Under the pieces are notes generated by a model. The model did no database searches. It saw only the letters and a list, made by a program, of their open reading frames with translations, and had not been told where the DNA came from. The translations under genes were made by a program, and so were the position numbers. Positions 16,390 to 24,796 of a stretch of 64,000 nucleotides of DNA are shown here, in pieces; within the stretch, counting starts at the first letter, position 1; each line of letters starts with the position of its first letter. Origin of the DNA: Fibrobacter sp. (GTDB lineage Bacteria > Fibrobacterota > Fibrobacteria > Fibrobacterales > Fibrobacteraceae); the NCBI GenBank assembly GCA_024399015.1, contig JAKSIC010000010.1, positions 1 to 64,000 on the forward strand, in the 5' to 3' direction.

Positions 16390-17271
16390 TTATTCCAAAG
16401 GAGCGCCCGGTTGGTAGCCTAAATCACGGAAAGCTGCATCTATGGACGGGTTTGCATCGTAAAGGAACCCTGCCAAGGCCTGTTCCGCCGTTACAGGCTT
16501 GCCTCCGATCCAACTTTTCAAGACCGCAAGTTTGCGGGAAATCCACCAGGGAACGGGAACCATCACATGGTGCATCTTGTTTTCGCGAAGGACCGCCTGG
16601 GCCATTTCTGCCATGGTCATGGATTTTGAACCAGCCAGAGCGTAGGTTTTGCCCACGGCGTGTTCGGAGAGGCCTGCGACAGCAATTCCCTGCACCAAGT
16701 CCACGCTGCGGACGGGGCGCTTGAGGCACTTTCCGCCACCGGGCATGAAATAAACCGGGAAGCGTTTGACATAGCTTGCGAACATCTTGAATTCGATGCC
16801 GCCGCCATCGCCGATTACAAGGGTGGGACGAACGATGGTCCACTGGAGGCCATGCTTCTCCCCCGCTTCCTTCACGATGGATTCGCTCTTCAGTTTACTC
16901 TGACCGTACTCCGTAAGCACCGGGTAGGTCACGGAAATGCTGGAAACATAAAGCAGGCGCTTTACGCCTGCAGCGATGGCGGCATCAACCACATTACGGG
17001 TACCGCCAGCATTGATTCTGTCAAAAGAACCTTTCTTAGTAGAAAGAAGAATTGCAGCCAGATGATAGACCAGATCTACGCCACGAAAAGCCTCTACCAA
17101 AGTTTCGGGCTTTGTAACGTCGCCGTAGAAGACCTGGACTTCCTTCGGCAAAGCATTCACCAGAGTATCGCCCGGAAGCGTAAGAACGCGCACACACACA
17201 CCGCGTTGCAGAAGCTCCCGGCACAGCGCCTTCCCTACGACGCCGGCACCTCCAGTCACCAAAGCAAGCAT
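16390..17271 (-). CDS. NAD(P)-dependent epimerase/dehydratase family protein
   Basis: This 293-residue protein is an extended short-chain dehydrogenase/reductase. The Rossmann nucleotide-binding motif TGGAGVVG lies at residues 6-13, and the catalytic YxxxK appears as YGQSK near residue 125, with the preceding Ser in LLYVSSIS. VYHLAA is the usual strand-4 motif. Likely substrates are a nucleotide sugar, a sterol-like alcohol or a quinone-linked compound; this cannot be decided here. It starts two bases after the dnaA-like stop at 17274, so it is probably co-transcribed with that gene, an unusual pairing without an obvious functional link. Confidence 0.82.
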   Translation of the reverse strand: MLALVTGGAGVVGKALCRELLQRGVCVRVLTLPGDTLVNALPKEVQVFYGDVTKPETLVEAFRGVDLVYHLAAILLSTKKGSFDRINAGGTRNVVDAAIAAGVKRLLYVSSISVTYPVLTEYGQSKLKSESIVKEAGEKHGLQWTIVRPTLVIGDGGGIEFKMFASYVKRFPVYFMPGGGKCLKRPVRSVDLVQGIAVAGLSEHAVGKTYALAGSKSMTMAEMAQAVLRENKMHHVMVPVPWWISRKLAVLKSWIGGKPVTAEQALAGFLYDANPSIDAAFRDLGYQPGAPLE

Positions 17272-17273
17272 TG

Positions 17274-18752
17274 CTAGGCTTCCAGCAAATACTGGATATC
17301 TTGGACCTTTTGCAAAAGGCTTTCGTCCTCATCCATTTGCTTTTTGATAGACCGAATGGCGGCGATAACTGTGGCGTAATCGCGATTGAACATTGCTCCA
17401 ACGTTCTGCAGGGATTCAGTTGTCATTTCACGGCAGAGGTACATGGCGACCTTACGAGGCAGAGATGCCTTTGCATCCTGACGCTTGCTAGCGAGAACAA
17501 CCATGTCCACACCGAATTCTGCAGCAACAACTTCGGAAATGCTCTTAGGAGTAATTTCACCGACGCTAGAAGTCTCGTTTGTGCTCAGCAAACGCTTAAC
17601 AGTCTGCAAGTCAAGATTCTGCTGACAGAGATCGTTCATTGCACCGAGAGTCACCAAAAGGCCTTCAAGAACACGGAAGTTCTGGCGGGGCGGAATGGAG
17701 AGGAATCGGCAGATTTCTTCACGATCGCGGTCCACGAAAGGAATCTTTTCGGACTTCTGCTGAATCAAGCGCATTCTGGTGTTGAGGTCCGGTTCATCCA
17801 AGCCCACAGCCACGCAGGAATCCAGCGGAGCCAGCAACTTGGAAGAAATGCAGGGAACGCCTGCGCTCACCTTGGACTTGAAATCAGCTTCGTCTACAGC
17901 GCGGGTAAACTTGGACGGATGACGGTCGCAGGAAATCACCACCTGCTTACCGTGATCACGGAGATGACGGATAAGGATGGCCAAACGTTCCTGAGTGGTA
18001 ATACCGCGTTCAATAAGCTGAACGTCGTCCAACAAAAGAATATCGCAGTTTTCGTACTTGTCCTGGAAAGCCTGGGCAAGTTCGCGAACATTACCGGTCT
18101 TGAACTTGAGAGCCTTAGCCATGGCGGTAGCGTCGCGCAAGAAATCGTAGGCGTGGCAATAAACCACGTTGGTCTGGGGCTTGCTCTTCTGCATACGAGC
18201 GGCAATAGCCTGCAGCAAATGGGTCTTGCCCAAGCCGGAATTGCCATACACGAACAGCGGATTCAAAGACGGATCGCCCGGATTCTCGGCAACGGACTTG
18301 CAGGCCCTAAGGGCTGTGGAATTGCAGTCACCTTCGATGAACTTTTCGAAGGTATAGCCAGCGTACAATTTGAGTCTAGGCTTTGCAGCAACACGAGCCT
18401 TGGGCTTTACGCGGGCAATGGGCGGAAGCGCAGGGGCAACAGGCGCAGAAAGCTTCATTTCAGGAACATCGGACTGCGCCGTCTGGCGAATCTTGTAATC
18501 CTTGAAATCAGAACCAAAGACAGAAGCAAAGGATTTGCGCAAAATGGCGCCATAATGAGCATTAACCCAGTTCTGACGCAATTCATCAGGAACAGTAAGC
18601 AAGGCGTAGCCGTCGCAAAAACCTTCGAACCCTACCGCATCAAGAATGGTAAGGCCAAAATAGTCGTTACATTCGGCACGTACGAGTGACAACACCGACT
18701 CCCACGGTGAAGTTACTACATCTAATATAGAAACCGTATTCGACACGAACAC
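17274..18752 (-). CDS. Divergent DnaA-like replication initiator ATPase
   Basis: This 492-residue protein has the DnaA layout: domain I (about 12-85), a linker, the AAA+ domain (about 118-340, Walker A GNSGLGKTH, Walker B LLLDDVQ, sensor I VISCDR, sensor II NFRVLEG) and C-terminal domain IV (about 385-480). Two features depart from canonical DnaA. In box VII the arginine-finger segment EDRLxSRF is replaced by SSKLLAPL. The DnaA-box recognition motif GGRDHTTV is one residue shorter and reads NRDYATV. No dnaN, recF or gyrB is nearby, so it may be a paralogue rather than the main initiator. The start is GTG without a clear RBS, so it could shift slightly. Confidence 0.82.
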   Translation of the reverse strand: MFVSNTVSILDVVTSPWESVLSLVRAECNDYFGLTILDAVGFEGFCDGYALLTVPDELRQNWVNAHYGAILRKSFASVFGSDFKDYKIRQTAQSDVPEMKLSAPVAPALPPIARVKPKARVAAKPRLKLYAGYTFEKFIEGDCNSTALRACKSVAENPGDPSLNPLFVYGNSGLGKTHLLQAIAARMQKSKPQTNVVYCHAYDFLRDATAMAKALKFKTGNVRELAQAFQDKYENCDILLLDDVQLIERGITTQERLAILIRHLRDHGKQVVISCDRHPSKFTRAVDEADFKSKVSAGVPCISSKLLAPLDSCVAVGLDEPDLNTRMRLIQQKSEKIPFVDRDREEICRFLSIPPRQNFRVLEGLLVTLGAMNDLCQQNLDLQTVKRLLSTNETSSVGEITPKSISEVVAAEFGVDMVVLASKRQDAKASLPRKVAMYLCREMTTESLQNVGAMFNRDYATVIAAIRSIKKQMDEDESLLQKVQDIQYLLEA

Positions 18753-19113
18753 CCAGATAGTAGAAATGAGAAAAAAGACAATGCAAAAGTTAAGTAAAGC
18801 CTCCCGAAAGAGGCCCTTTTTTTTGAAAAAACTTTTTAATCGTGGTTTTTAGGCTAAAAACGGCAAATATTTTTTATTCCCATTTTGTGTCCCCAACTAT
18901 ACAGTTACTCACGCATTTAGTAACTATGGAACCAAACAAGCATCCCTATGAATTCCACAACTTATCAACGGAAAAATTTTGAACCATGGGTTGACAAAAA
19001 AACGGGTAATTTTTTGACGTCGGAAAACTTGCGAAATTCTTATAAACAAAAAAAATCGCCCTTTTTAGACGAATTTAAGCACTTTTTTATATAAGTCGTT
19101 GAAAATCAATTAG
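18753..19113. other. A+T-rich 361-bp intergenic region upstream of the dnaA-like gene
   Basis: No gene is supported here. The region is A+T-rich, with many A and T runs. I searched both strands by eye for the DnaA box TTATNCACA and found only weak matches (for example TTATCAACG near 18963). A hairpin with a plus-strand T-run lies at 18799-18824. It probably holds the dnaA-like promoter; an origin is not supported. Confidence 0.5.
18799..18824 (+). terminator. Hairpin with T-run on the plus strand upstream of the dnaA-like gene
   Basis: Stem GCCTC/GAGGC with a six-base loop, followed by two C and eight T on the plus strand. No plus-strand gene ends here, so it may stop a transcript antisense to the dnaA-like 5' region. 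On the minus strand the tail is poor in T, making it a weak end for the gene at 19114. Confidence 0.5.
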
Positions 19114-19557
19114 TTACAACTTAGTCTGTTTTTCCTGGAGTTCATTCAGTTTTTGGTCCAGTTTCTGGTCCAGCATTTTCTCGATTTCGGGAAGGAGGCG
19201 TTCCTTGATACGATCGAGATAAAGGCACTGGAGCTGGATCATACGGCTGCGGTGACGGCTGGCGTTTTCCTGGATCCAACGGCTCACCGCCATCTGACGG
19301 TCCTGCATCTTTTCCTGGAGGGTCTGACGGATATAGGTTGTCTGAACCGCCATGTAGCGCTGCATGTTGAAAGGCAGGCGATAGGTGCGGATGAACTGCT
19401 TCAGGACCTCCAGCAAAGAGAGGTGATGAGACTGGCGATCCTGAATGAACTTTCTAAGATCTTCGAGGTGATTCTCGAAGAACGGAATGATAGCTTCATC
19501 ATCAATCTGATAAAGTTCCAGTTCACTCTGTTTCTTTGTAGCTTCGTCGGCTGCCAT
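19114..19557 (-). CDS. Hypothetical cytoplasmic coiled-coil protein
   Basis: This 147-residue protein has no signal peptide or membrane segment and is mostly helical. The N-terminal part is acidic (EATKKQSELELYQIDDE) and the C-terminus is a likely coiled coil with a small internal repeat (MLDQKLDQKLNELQEKQ). I do not recognise the family. It starts 20 bases after the stop of the U32-family gene and ends at the A+T-rich region before the dnaA-like gene. Codon use looks like that of its neighbours, which supports a real gene. Confidence 0.65.
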   Translation of the reverse strand: MAADEATKKQSELELYQIDDEAIIPFFENHLEDLRKFIQDRQSHHLSLLEVLKQFIRTYRLPFNMQRYMAVQTTYIRQTLQEKMQDRQMAVSRWIQENASRHRSRMIQLQCLYLDRIKERLLPEIEKMLDQKLDQKLNELQEKQTKL

Positions 19558-19577
19558 AGTTCAAAATTAAGTAAAAA

Positions 19578-20891
19578 CTACGGATTTTGGGCGTTTTTCC
19601 TTACAAAAAAGCCAAATTCAGCACTTTGTGTGTTTATTGTAATATTTTTGGATAAGAAAACACGGCCTTCGGTACCCGGATTCAGTCTATCCACTGCACT
19701 ACCGCGGAAATCATTCATAGAAACAACGTCACACGGTGTCATACCTTCAGGAAGCATCAATTCCAGGGAATCGTCCATGGTGAAGGGATTCTTCACGTTT
19801 ACGCGGAAGGAATGAGTGGCTTCGTCGTAGTCTAGAATCTGGGCAGCAACGCAACCGCCTTCGGCAGCGGTGTGGGTGGATTCGTAGTTCTGCGGGAGCG
19901 GACCCTTCATGAAGCCGGACATAAAGCCACGACCATCCAGGAAGGAAAGGGAACGGCGGCTCTCCTCGGGAATGGACATTTCCTCCCCTGCTGCAGCCTG
20001 CGCCATGCAGGCGTCAATAGCCATGCGGTAGGTATGGACCACCTGACTCAGATAGTAGACGGACTTGGTACGGCCTTCAATCTTGAAGGATTCAAGCTTT
20101 GCCTTCAGCAATTCCGGAATAACTTCCAAAGCGCAAAGGTCGCGGCTGCTCATGAAGTAGGTTCCCCAAGTGTCTTCGTCAAGAGCGATGGGATCCAGTT
20201 CCGGACGGTCGGTACGCTGCAAGGTGAAGTTACCCTCGTGTTCCTTATAGTCTTCCACCTGCGGGCCTTCGTTGGCGTACAGGCGGTACGGCATACGGCA
20301 GGAATTGTCGCAGGCGCCCTGGTTTGCATCGCGGTGGGTCACCCAGTTGGAAAGCATGCAGCGGCCGGACATGGACATGCAGACTGCACCATGAACAAAC
20401 ACTTCCAGTTCCAAGCCCGGGTTACGTTCCTTGATTTCAAGAACTTCGGGCAGGCGCAGTTCGCGGCTCAAAATAACGCGGGTGCAGCCCAGGTCGTGCC
20501 AGAACTTTGCTGTCAAAAAGTTTGTGGTGTTAGCTTGTACAGAAACGTGGACTTCAACGTTGGGCCGCACCTGACGGAGCCAGCCAATGACGCCGGCGTC
20601 GGCAACAATCAACGCATCTGGGCCCAAGTCGATAGCTTCAAGCAAAGCCTTCTGGAAAGCTTCCACCTTAGTGTTACGGGCAATCACGTTACTGGTGAGG
20701 TAGAATTTCTTACCAAGCTTGTGGGCGTAGGCAATACCTTCGGCAAGATCGTTCAGGTTCTTAAAACCGTTTTCACGAGCGCGAAGAGAGAATGCCGGCT
20801 GGCCTGCATAAACAGCATCGGCGCCGTATGCAAAGGCATACTTCATTCGGGTAAGATCACCAGCGGGAGCAAGAAGTTCTGGTTTGTACAT
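19578..20891 (-). CDS. Peptidase U32 family protein, TrhP/YegQ-like
   Basis: A 437-residue protein from ATG 20891. It begins MYKPELLAPAGDLTRMKYAF, the typical start of U32 proteins, and has the Cys signature HGAVCMSMSGRCMLSN followed by RDANQGACDNSCRMPY. The Cys residues bind an iron-sulphur cluster in the family. The YegQ/TrhP branch makes 5-hydroxyuridine at position 34 of tRNAs, a better guess than proteolysis. A longer reading from 20948 would add residues coded by a six-unit 7-bp repeat (20896-20937) and is rejected. That repeat occupies the space where a ribosome binding site should be, and no Shine-Dalgarno sequence is visible. Confidence 0.82.
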   Translation of the reverse strand: MYKPELLAPAGDLTRMKYAFAYGADAVYAGQPAFSLRARENGFKNLNDLAEGIAYAHKLGKKFYLTSNVIARNTKVEAFQKALLEAIDLGPDALIVADAGVIGWLRQVRPNVEVHVSVQANTTNFLTAKFWHDLGCTRVILSRELRLPEVLEIKERNPGLELEVFVHGAVCMSMSGRCMLSNWVTHRDANQGACDNSCRMPYRLYANEGPQVEDYKEHEGNFTLQRTDRPELDPIALDEDTWGTYFMSSRDLCALEVIPELLKAKLESFKIEGRTKSVYYLSQVVHTYRMAIDACMAQAAAGEEMSIPEESRRSLSFLDGRGFMSGFMKGPLPQNYESTHTAAEGGCVAAQILDYDEATHSFRVNVKNPFTMDDSLELMLPEGMTPCDVVSMNDFRGSAVDRLNPGTEGRVFLSKNITINTQSAEFGFFVRKNAQNP

Positions 20892-20895
20892 AATT

Positions 20896-20937
20896 AGGCT
20901 CGAGGTTCGAGGTTTGAGGTTCGAGGAACAAGGTTTC
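20896..20937. repeat. Six-copy tandem array of a 7-bp unit
   Basis: Exactly 42 bp of six units near AGGTTCG (variants AGGCTCG, AGGTTTG, AGGAACA, AGGTTTC). It is the reverse-complement family of the array at 6021-6062 and has the same copy number. It fills the gap between the Wzi-like gene stop and the U32-family start. Confidence 0.85.
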
Positions 20938-20941
20938 CTAG

Positions 20942-22480
20942 TTACCACTTAAATCCAGCGCGGACATAAACCTTCTTGTCGTCAAAGAAGGTGAACTCGC
21001 CCATATAGCTGACATACTGACCTTCATAACTGATAGAAGGCGTCAAGGAATACTGCATCTTGGCATCCTTGATAAATTCCTTGGGAAGATTCATATGGTT
21101 TGTTGTCGGCGTAGTATCGTTTACAGCACTGCCATAATCCGAGCCCTTCCAGAACCAAGTGTTGCGAACCGCAGCAAAAATATGCTTGTCAAGGCGAGCA
21201 TAAACAGTCCAATCAATAGTCTGGCTGTTGGGACCGTTCTGGTTTCCGATAGGGCGGCCCAAGTGTGCCAACTGAGCGGTGTACTGATGAAAATGGCCGT
21301 AGACATAGGGTTCGATTCTCGCGTATTCTGCAATGGTACCTGTTTCCAAAAGGTGGCCCTTGATATCAAAGTTATGGGCAGCCTGCAAGCCAGCCATCCA
21401 AGCCCACTTAGCCTCGATGTTATCATTCTTGATCAAGCTGACAGGGCTTTCCATATCATCCAAAAAGAATTCCGTGTACACACGCACGCTATTGAAGAGA
21501 CGATAGTTGAAATCCAAGGAAAGAGAACCATTGTTGGCATTCTCGGAATAGTTACCCTTTTCCATAAACAGCGGAGCCGTGGGAACAAAGAGCCAAGGCT
21601 TCATTTCATCGTAGAGGACCTGAAGTTCGCTGATGCCGAAAGTCGCATTGCCAACAGCAAGTTCATAACGGTGTCCAAAAAGATTTCTTTCCTTCAAGTT
21701 CATGTCGCTCATGCTATGGGACGCAATGCGGAGATCTCCGTAAAAACTCATGACATGGAGGGGACCAAAATACATGTCCAAGGAAAGCATGTTATAAGGC
21801 AAGGCGAACTGGTTCAAGGTCAGGTTGTTGTAGTAACCCGGGCCCCAGTGCATCACGTCACGGCCAAAGTCCAGGCGAAGCCAATTGTAGTTGATTCCGA
21901 AGTGAGTTCTGTAGCGGGCGAAGCTGGTGTATTCAACACCAGAGTTGTTTTCTGCCCTCTGGATTTCAAGGAACTCGCCATCGAAACTCTTGGGATATTT
22001 TGCAGAATGGCCTTCGTCATAAATGCGGGCATCCAAAACGAAGTCCACAGAATCAGCAAAGCCACGAATATAGATACCGCCATCGATGCTGGGCCAAATG
22101 GTATCCTTCAAGGTTTCTCCCCCACGGTAATCCATGCCGCCAACAAGAGAAACTGCAAGCGCGACCTTGGGCATCTTGGTCAAGGTATCGGCAACACGGC
22201 CATTGACGTAACTGCCGTACACGTTGTCATAACCAAGCAGGGCATTGTTTTCGGTCTTGAGGAAATTCTTGCGGAACGTCGTATCGCGGCGAGGATAGGC
22301 AAAGAACTGGCGTTCGTTCCCCGTGGTTACACGATGCATTTCAAAAAGCATCGGAGATGTTTCAAGAAGGCGTAGGTTACGGACGTTTTCCGGACCCAGA
22401 ACAGGGGAAGCGGCAAAAGCCACAGTCGTAAAAAGGGCGACAAAAAGGCCCACTACGGGCTTTAAAATCTGTGTTTTCAT
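20942..22480 (-). CDS. Wzi-like capsule-assembly outer-membrane protein
   Basis: This 512-residue protein has a signal peptide (cleaved near VAFAAS, residue 23) and a barrel-like body rich in Tyr, Phe, Asn and Gly. The segment FGRDVMHWGPGYYNNLTLNQ followed by PYNMLSLD resembles the conserved 'GR...WGPG...NL.LS' motif of the capsule-assembly Wzi family (PF14052). Wzi is an 18-strand barrel that binds capsular polysaccharide at the surface. The protein ends VRAGFKW, an aromatic C-terminus usual in barrels. No capsule synthesis genes are adjacent. It could be another carbohydrate-related porin; the family call is moderate, the barrel strong. Confidence 0.75.
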   Translation of the reverse strand: MKTQILKPVVGLFVALFTTVAFAASPVLGPENVRNLRLLETSPMLFEMHRVTTGNERQFFAYPRRDTTFRKNFLKTENNALLGYDNVYGSYVNGRVADTLTKMPKVALAVSLVGGMDYRGGETLKDTIWPSIDGGIYIRGFADSVDFVLDARIYDEGHSAKYPKSFDGEFLEIQRAENNSGVEYTSFARYRTHFGINYNWLRLDFGRDVMHWGPGYYNNLTLNQFALPYNMLSLDMYFGPLHVMSFYGDLRIASHSMSDMNLKERNLFGHRYELAVGNATFGISELQVLYDEMKPWLFVPTAPLFMEKGNYSENANNGSLSLDFNYRLFNSVRVYTEFFLDDMESPVSLIKNDNIEAKWAWMAGLQAAHNFDIKGHLLETGTIAEYARIEPYVYGHFHQYTAQLAHLGRPIGNQNGPNSQTIDWTVYARLDKHIFAAVRNTWFWKGSDYGSAVNDTTPTTNHMNLPKEFIKDAKMQYSLTPSISYEGQYVSYMGEFTFFDDKKVYVRAGFKW

Positions 22481-22724
22481 AATGTTTGATTTTTCAAGAA
22501 TCGTTTTTTTCCAAAAATAGTTTTTTTCAAGGAGAGTTTCAATGTTGTTTCTAGGAACTGCGCAAGAGCTATGTTTTTTGGGGAGAAACGTTCCATTTCA
22601 GAGAATAACACAATTTTTACACGACAGTCCACCAAAAAAAACGTGGACAGACACTTTTTTTTCAATAATAGCCAAGCTAATTTGAAAAACAAGAGTGTTT
22701 TACAGGTGTAAAAAAGGGAAAAAA

Positions 22725-24653
22725 ATGAACTTTAAGAATATCAAGTTTACACGCACAAGTGTAACAGCTTTAGTATCCTTGTCCTTCGGGCTTTTGGCAG
22801 CATGTTCCGACGAAGGCAATCCTTCCACCCCCGAAATTTCTGAAATTGAAAATCAAAATCCTGCAATTGGTCCTGGCGATCCGAACATAGGAAATCCAGG
22901 TCTGGACATCAGTTCCAGCAGCGTAGCAGGAATTTCCGGCCCAGGTATTCTCGGCCCCGGTGCTGCTTCCTCTAGTTCTACAGGCATTTTGACTCCCGAG
23001 TCTAGCAGCGCAGGCATTGTCCCGCCCAACGGAGGCAACAGTGTCGGCACAATTACCCCGGAAGATGAAGAACACGTTTCCAACGGAAACAATCCTGTCA
23101 TTACCTATTCTACCGCAGGCGCTAGCGTTGCAAGTGACAACGGTTGCGTTACCGTAAACGGCGGCGAAGTGGTCATTACCTGTGCCGGCGAATACGATTT
23201 CAGCGGAAGCTACAAGGGCGCCGACGCACAAATCCGCGTTTACTCCCCCAAGGCTGATTCTGGCGTTTATCTGAACCTCCGCGGTCTCACGTTGGAAAAT
23301 ACCGCCGACGCCCCCATCTACGTTCAGATGGCAAGCAAGACTTTCGTGGTTGCAAAAAGTGAAACCGTCAACACCCTAAGCGACGGAAGCACCCGCACTA
23401 AGGCACACACTTACGTCAATAACAGCGGCGTTACCAAGACAGACACCACAAACGCAGCCATCTACTCCAAGGACGACATGACCTTCAAGGGAACCGGCAC
23501 CTTGAACGTCACCGGCAACTACAATAACGGAATCCAGAGCTCCAACGATCTCCGTTTCCGTGGCGAAACCACCATCAATGTCACCGCCAAGAACAACGGC
23601 ATCAAGGGCAAGGGCCTCGTAGATATTGAAAAAGGCAACATCACCATCACAGCCACTTCCGGCGACGGCATCAAGAGCGATGAATGCACCGTAAACGAAA
23701 ACGATACCACTATTACCGAAGGCAAGGGCATCGTAAGCATCAAGGGCGGAACAATCAACATCACCAAGGCTGGTGAGGACGGCATTCAGGCCTTCAACTA
23801 TGTGATGATTTCCGACAGCGTAAGCGTCCCTTCCATCAAGGTGAATTCCACAGGAAAAGGCATCGTTTCCGAGAACCGCGTCTACATCAACGGCGGTGAA
23901 AACACGGTAACTTCCGGCGACGACGGTGTCCACAGCAATTTGAATATCGACTTCAACGGCGGATTTACAACGATTACTGCAAAGAAAAATGACGGTGTCC
24001 ATGCAGACTCCACCCTACGCATCACAAACGGTACCGTCTATGTGAAGGACTCCTACGAAGGCCTTGAAGCCTGGTACATCACCATCAGCGGTGGCGTAAC
24101 AGACGTCTACGGCTCTGACGACGGGTGGAATGCAGCAGGAGGAAACGACGGTTCCGGAAACAGCACCCAGACCGGCGGCAACAACTGGGGCAATCGTCCC
24201 GGTGGATTCGGCGGAGGCATGGGAGGCATGGGAGGCATGGGCAGTTCCAGCGGACATCTTACTGTAACCGGTGGCGTACACTACGTAAAGACAGGTTCCG
24301 GTGATACCGACGGCATCGACTCCAACGGCGAACTGACCATTTCCGGCGGCGTCGTTGTGGTGGAATGCCAGATCAGCGGCGGCATGGGCGGTTCCTTCGA
24401 CTCTGACGGCACAGCAACACTCACCACAAAGACACTTCTCGGCTTCAGCAAAAGCAAGTCCGAGGCAGGCACCAGCTACAACGTAAGCTTCAACACCAAC
24501 GGTTACTACGGTAATGCCAACATCGCATTCAAGCCCACCACTTCCGGCAGTTATGTGCAGGCAACCAGCCAGCCATCAGCCGTAAGCAACATCAATAGCT
24601 ACGCCAAGAGCACCACATTCCCCAATGGTCTCATAGTGTACTACAACAACTAG
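22725..24653 (+). CDS. Cthe_2159-like beta-helix lipoprotein (carbohydrate-binding)
   Basis: A 642-residue protein from ATG 22725 with RBS AGGGA. The lipobox is LLAACSDE, followed by a Ser/Pro/Gly linker with SSSS blocks (about 55-120). Residues 130-642 are a repetitive beta-helix with many G-K-G-I/D-G-I/V-x-S turns (GIKGKGLVDI, DGIKSDE, DGVHSN, DGVHADS). This matches the Cthe_2159 family (PF14262), whose founding member binds acidic plant polysaccharides, especially polygalacturonic acid. A Gly-Met-rich loop (GGGMGGMGGMGGMG) interrupts the helix. It is likely on the cell surface, a companion to the pectate lyase at 47.7-49.5 kb. Terminator at 24701 follows. Confidence 0.82.
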   Translation: MNFKNIKFTRTSVTALVSLSFGLLAACSDEGNPSTPEISEIENQNPAIGPGDPNIGNPGLDISSSSVAGISGPGILGPGAASSSSTGILTPESSSAGIVPPNGGNSVGTITPEDEEHVSNGNNPVITYSTAGASVASDNGCVTVNGGEVVITCAGEYDFSGSYKGADAQIRVYSPKADSGVYLNLRGLTLENTADAPIYVQMASKTFVVAKSETVNTLSDGSTRTKAHTYVNNSGVTKTDTTNAAIYSKDDMTFKGTGTLNVTGNYNNGIQSSNDLRFRGETTINVTAKNNGIKGKGLVDIEKGNITITATSGDGIKSDECTVNENDTTITEGKGIVSIKGGTINITKAGEDGIQAFNYVMISDSVSVPSIKVNSTGKGIVSENRVYINGGENTVTSGDDGVHSNLNIDFNGGFTTITAKKNDGVHADSTLRITNGTVYVKDSYEGLEAWYITISGGVTDVYGSDDGWNAAGGNDGSGNSTQTGGNNWGNRPGGFGGGMGGMGGMGSSSGHLTVTGGVHYVKTGSGDTDGIDSNGELTISGGVVVVECQISGGMGGSFDSDGTATLTTKTLLGFSKSKSEAGTSYNVSFNTNGYYGNANIAFKPTTSGSYVQATSQPSAVSNINSYAKSTTFPNGLIVYYNN

Positions 24654-24700
24654 GCTGAAAAAAAAATCTTTCATCGATCCTCCTAACCCCAACAAAAAAA

Positions 24701-24729
24701 GGTTCCCCGATTCGTCGGGGAGCCTTTTT
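24701..24729. terminator. Bidirectional terminator between convergent genes
   Basis: A 10-bp stem (GGTTCCCCGA with TCGGGGAGCC, one wobble pair) and TTCG tetraloop, an A-run on the left and five T on the right. It separates the beta-helix lipoprotein gene from the convergent pilT. Confidence 0.9.
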
Positions 24730-24796
24730 CAATGCTTTGAAATTTTCAAGTCGACGCAGGCAAAGGTTTAACACCAACCCGCCAGCGAAAAGAAAA

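Noticed and set aside
18753-19113. Replication origin upstream of the dnaA-like gene
   Set aside because: A+T-rich, but no clear DnaA boxes, no dnaN next door and no cluster of repeats.
22477-22692. Minus-strand frame of 71 codons upstream of the Wzi-like gene
   Set aside because: Lys/Phe/Leu-rich translation of an A+T-rich promoter region, no RBS or conserved feature.
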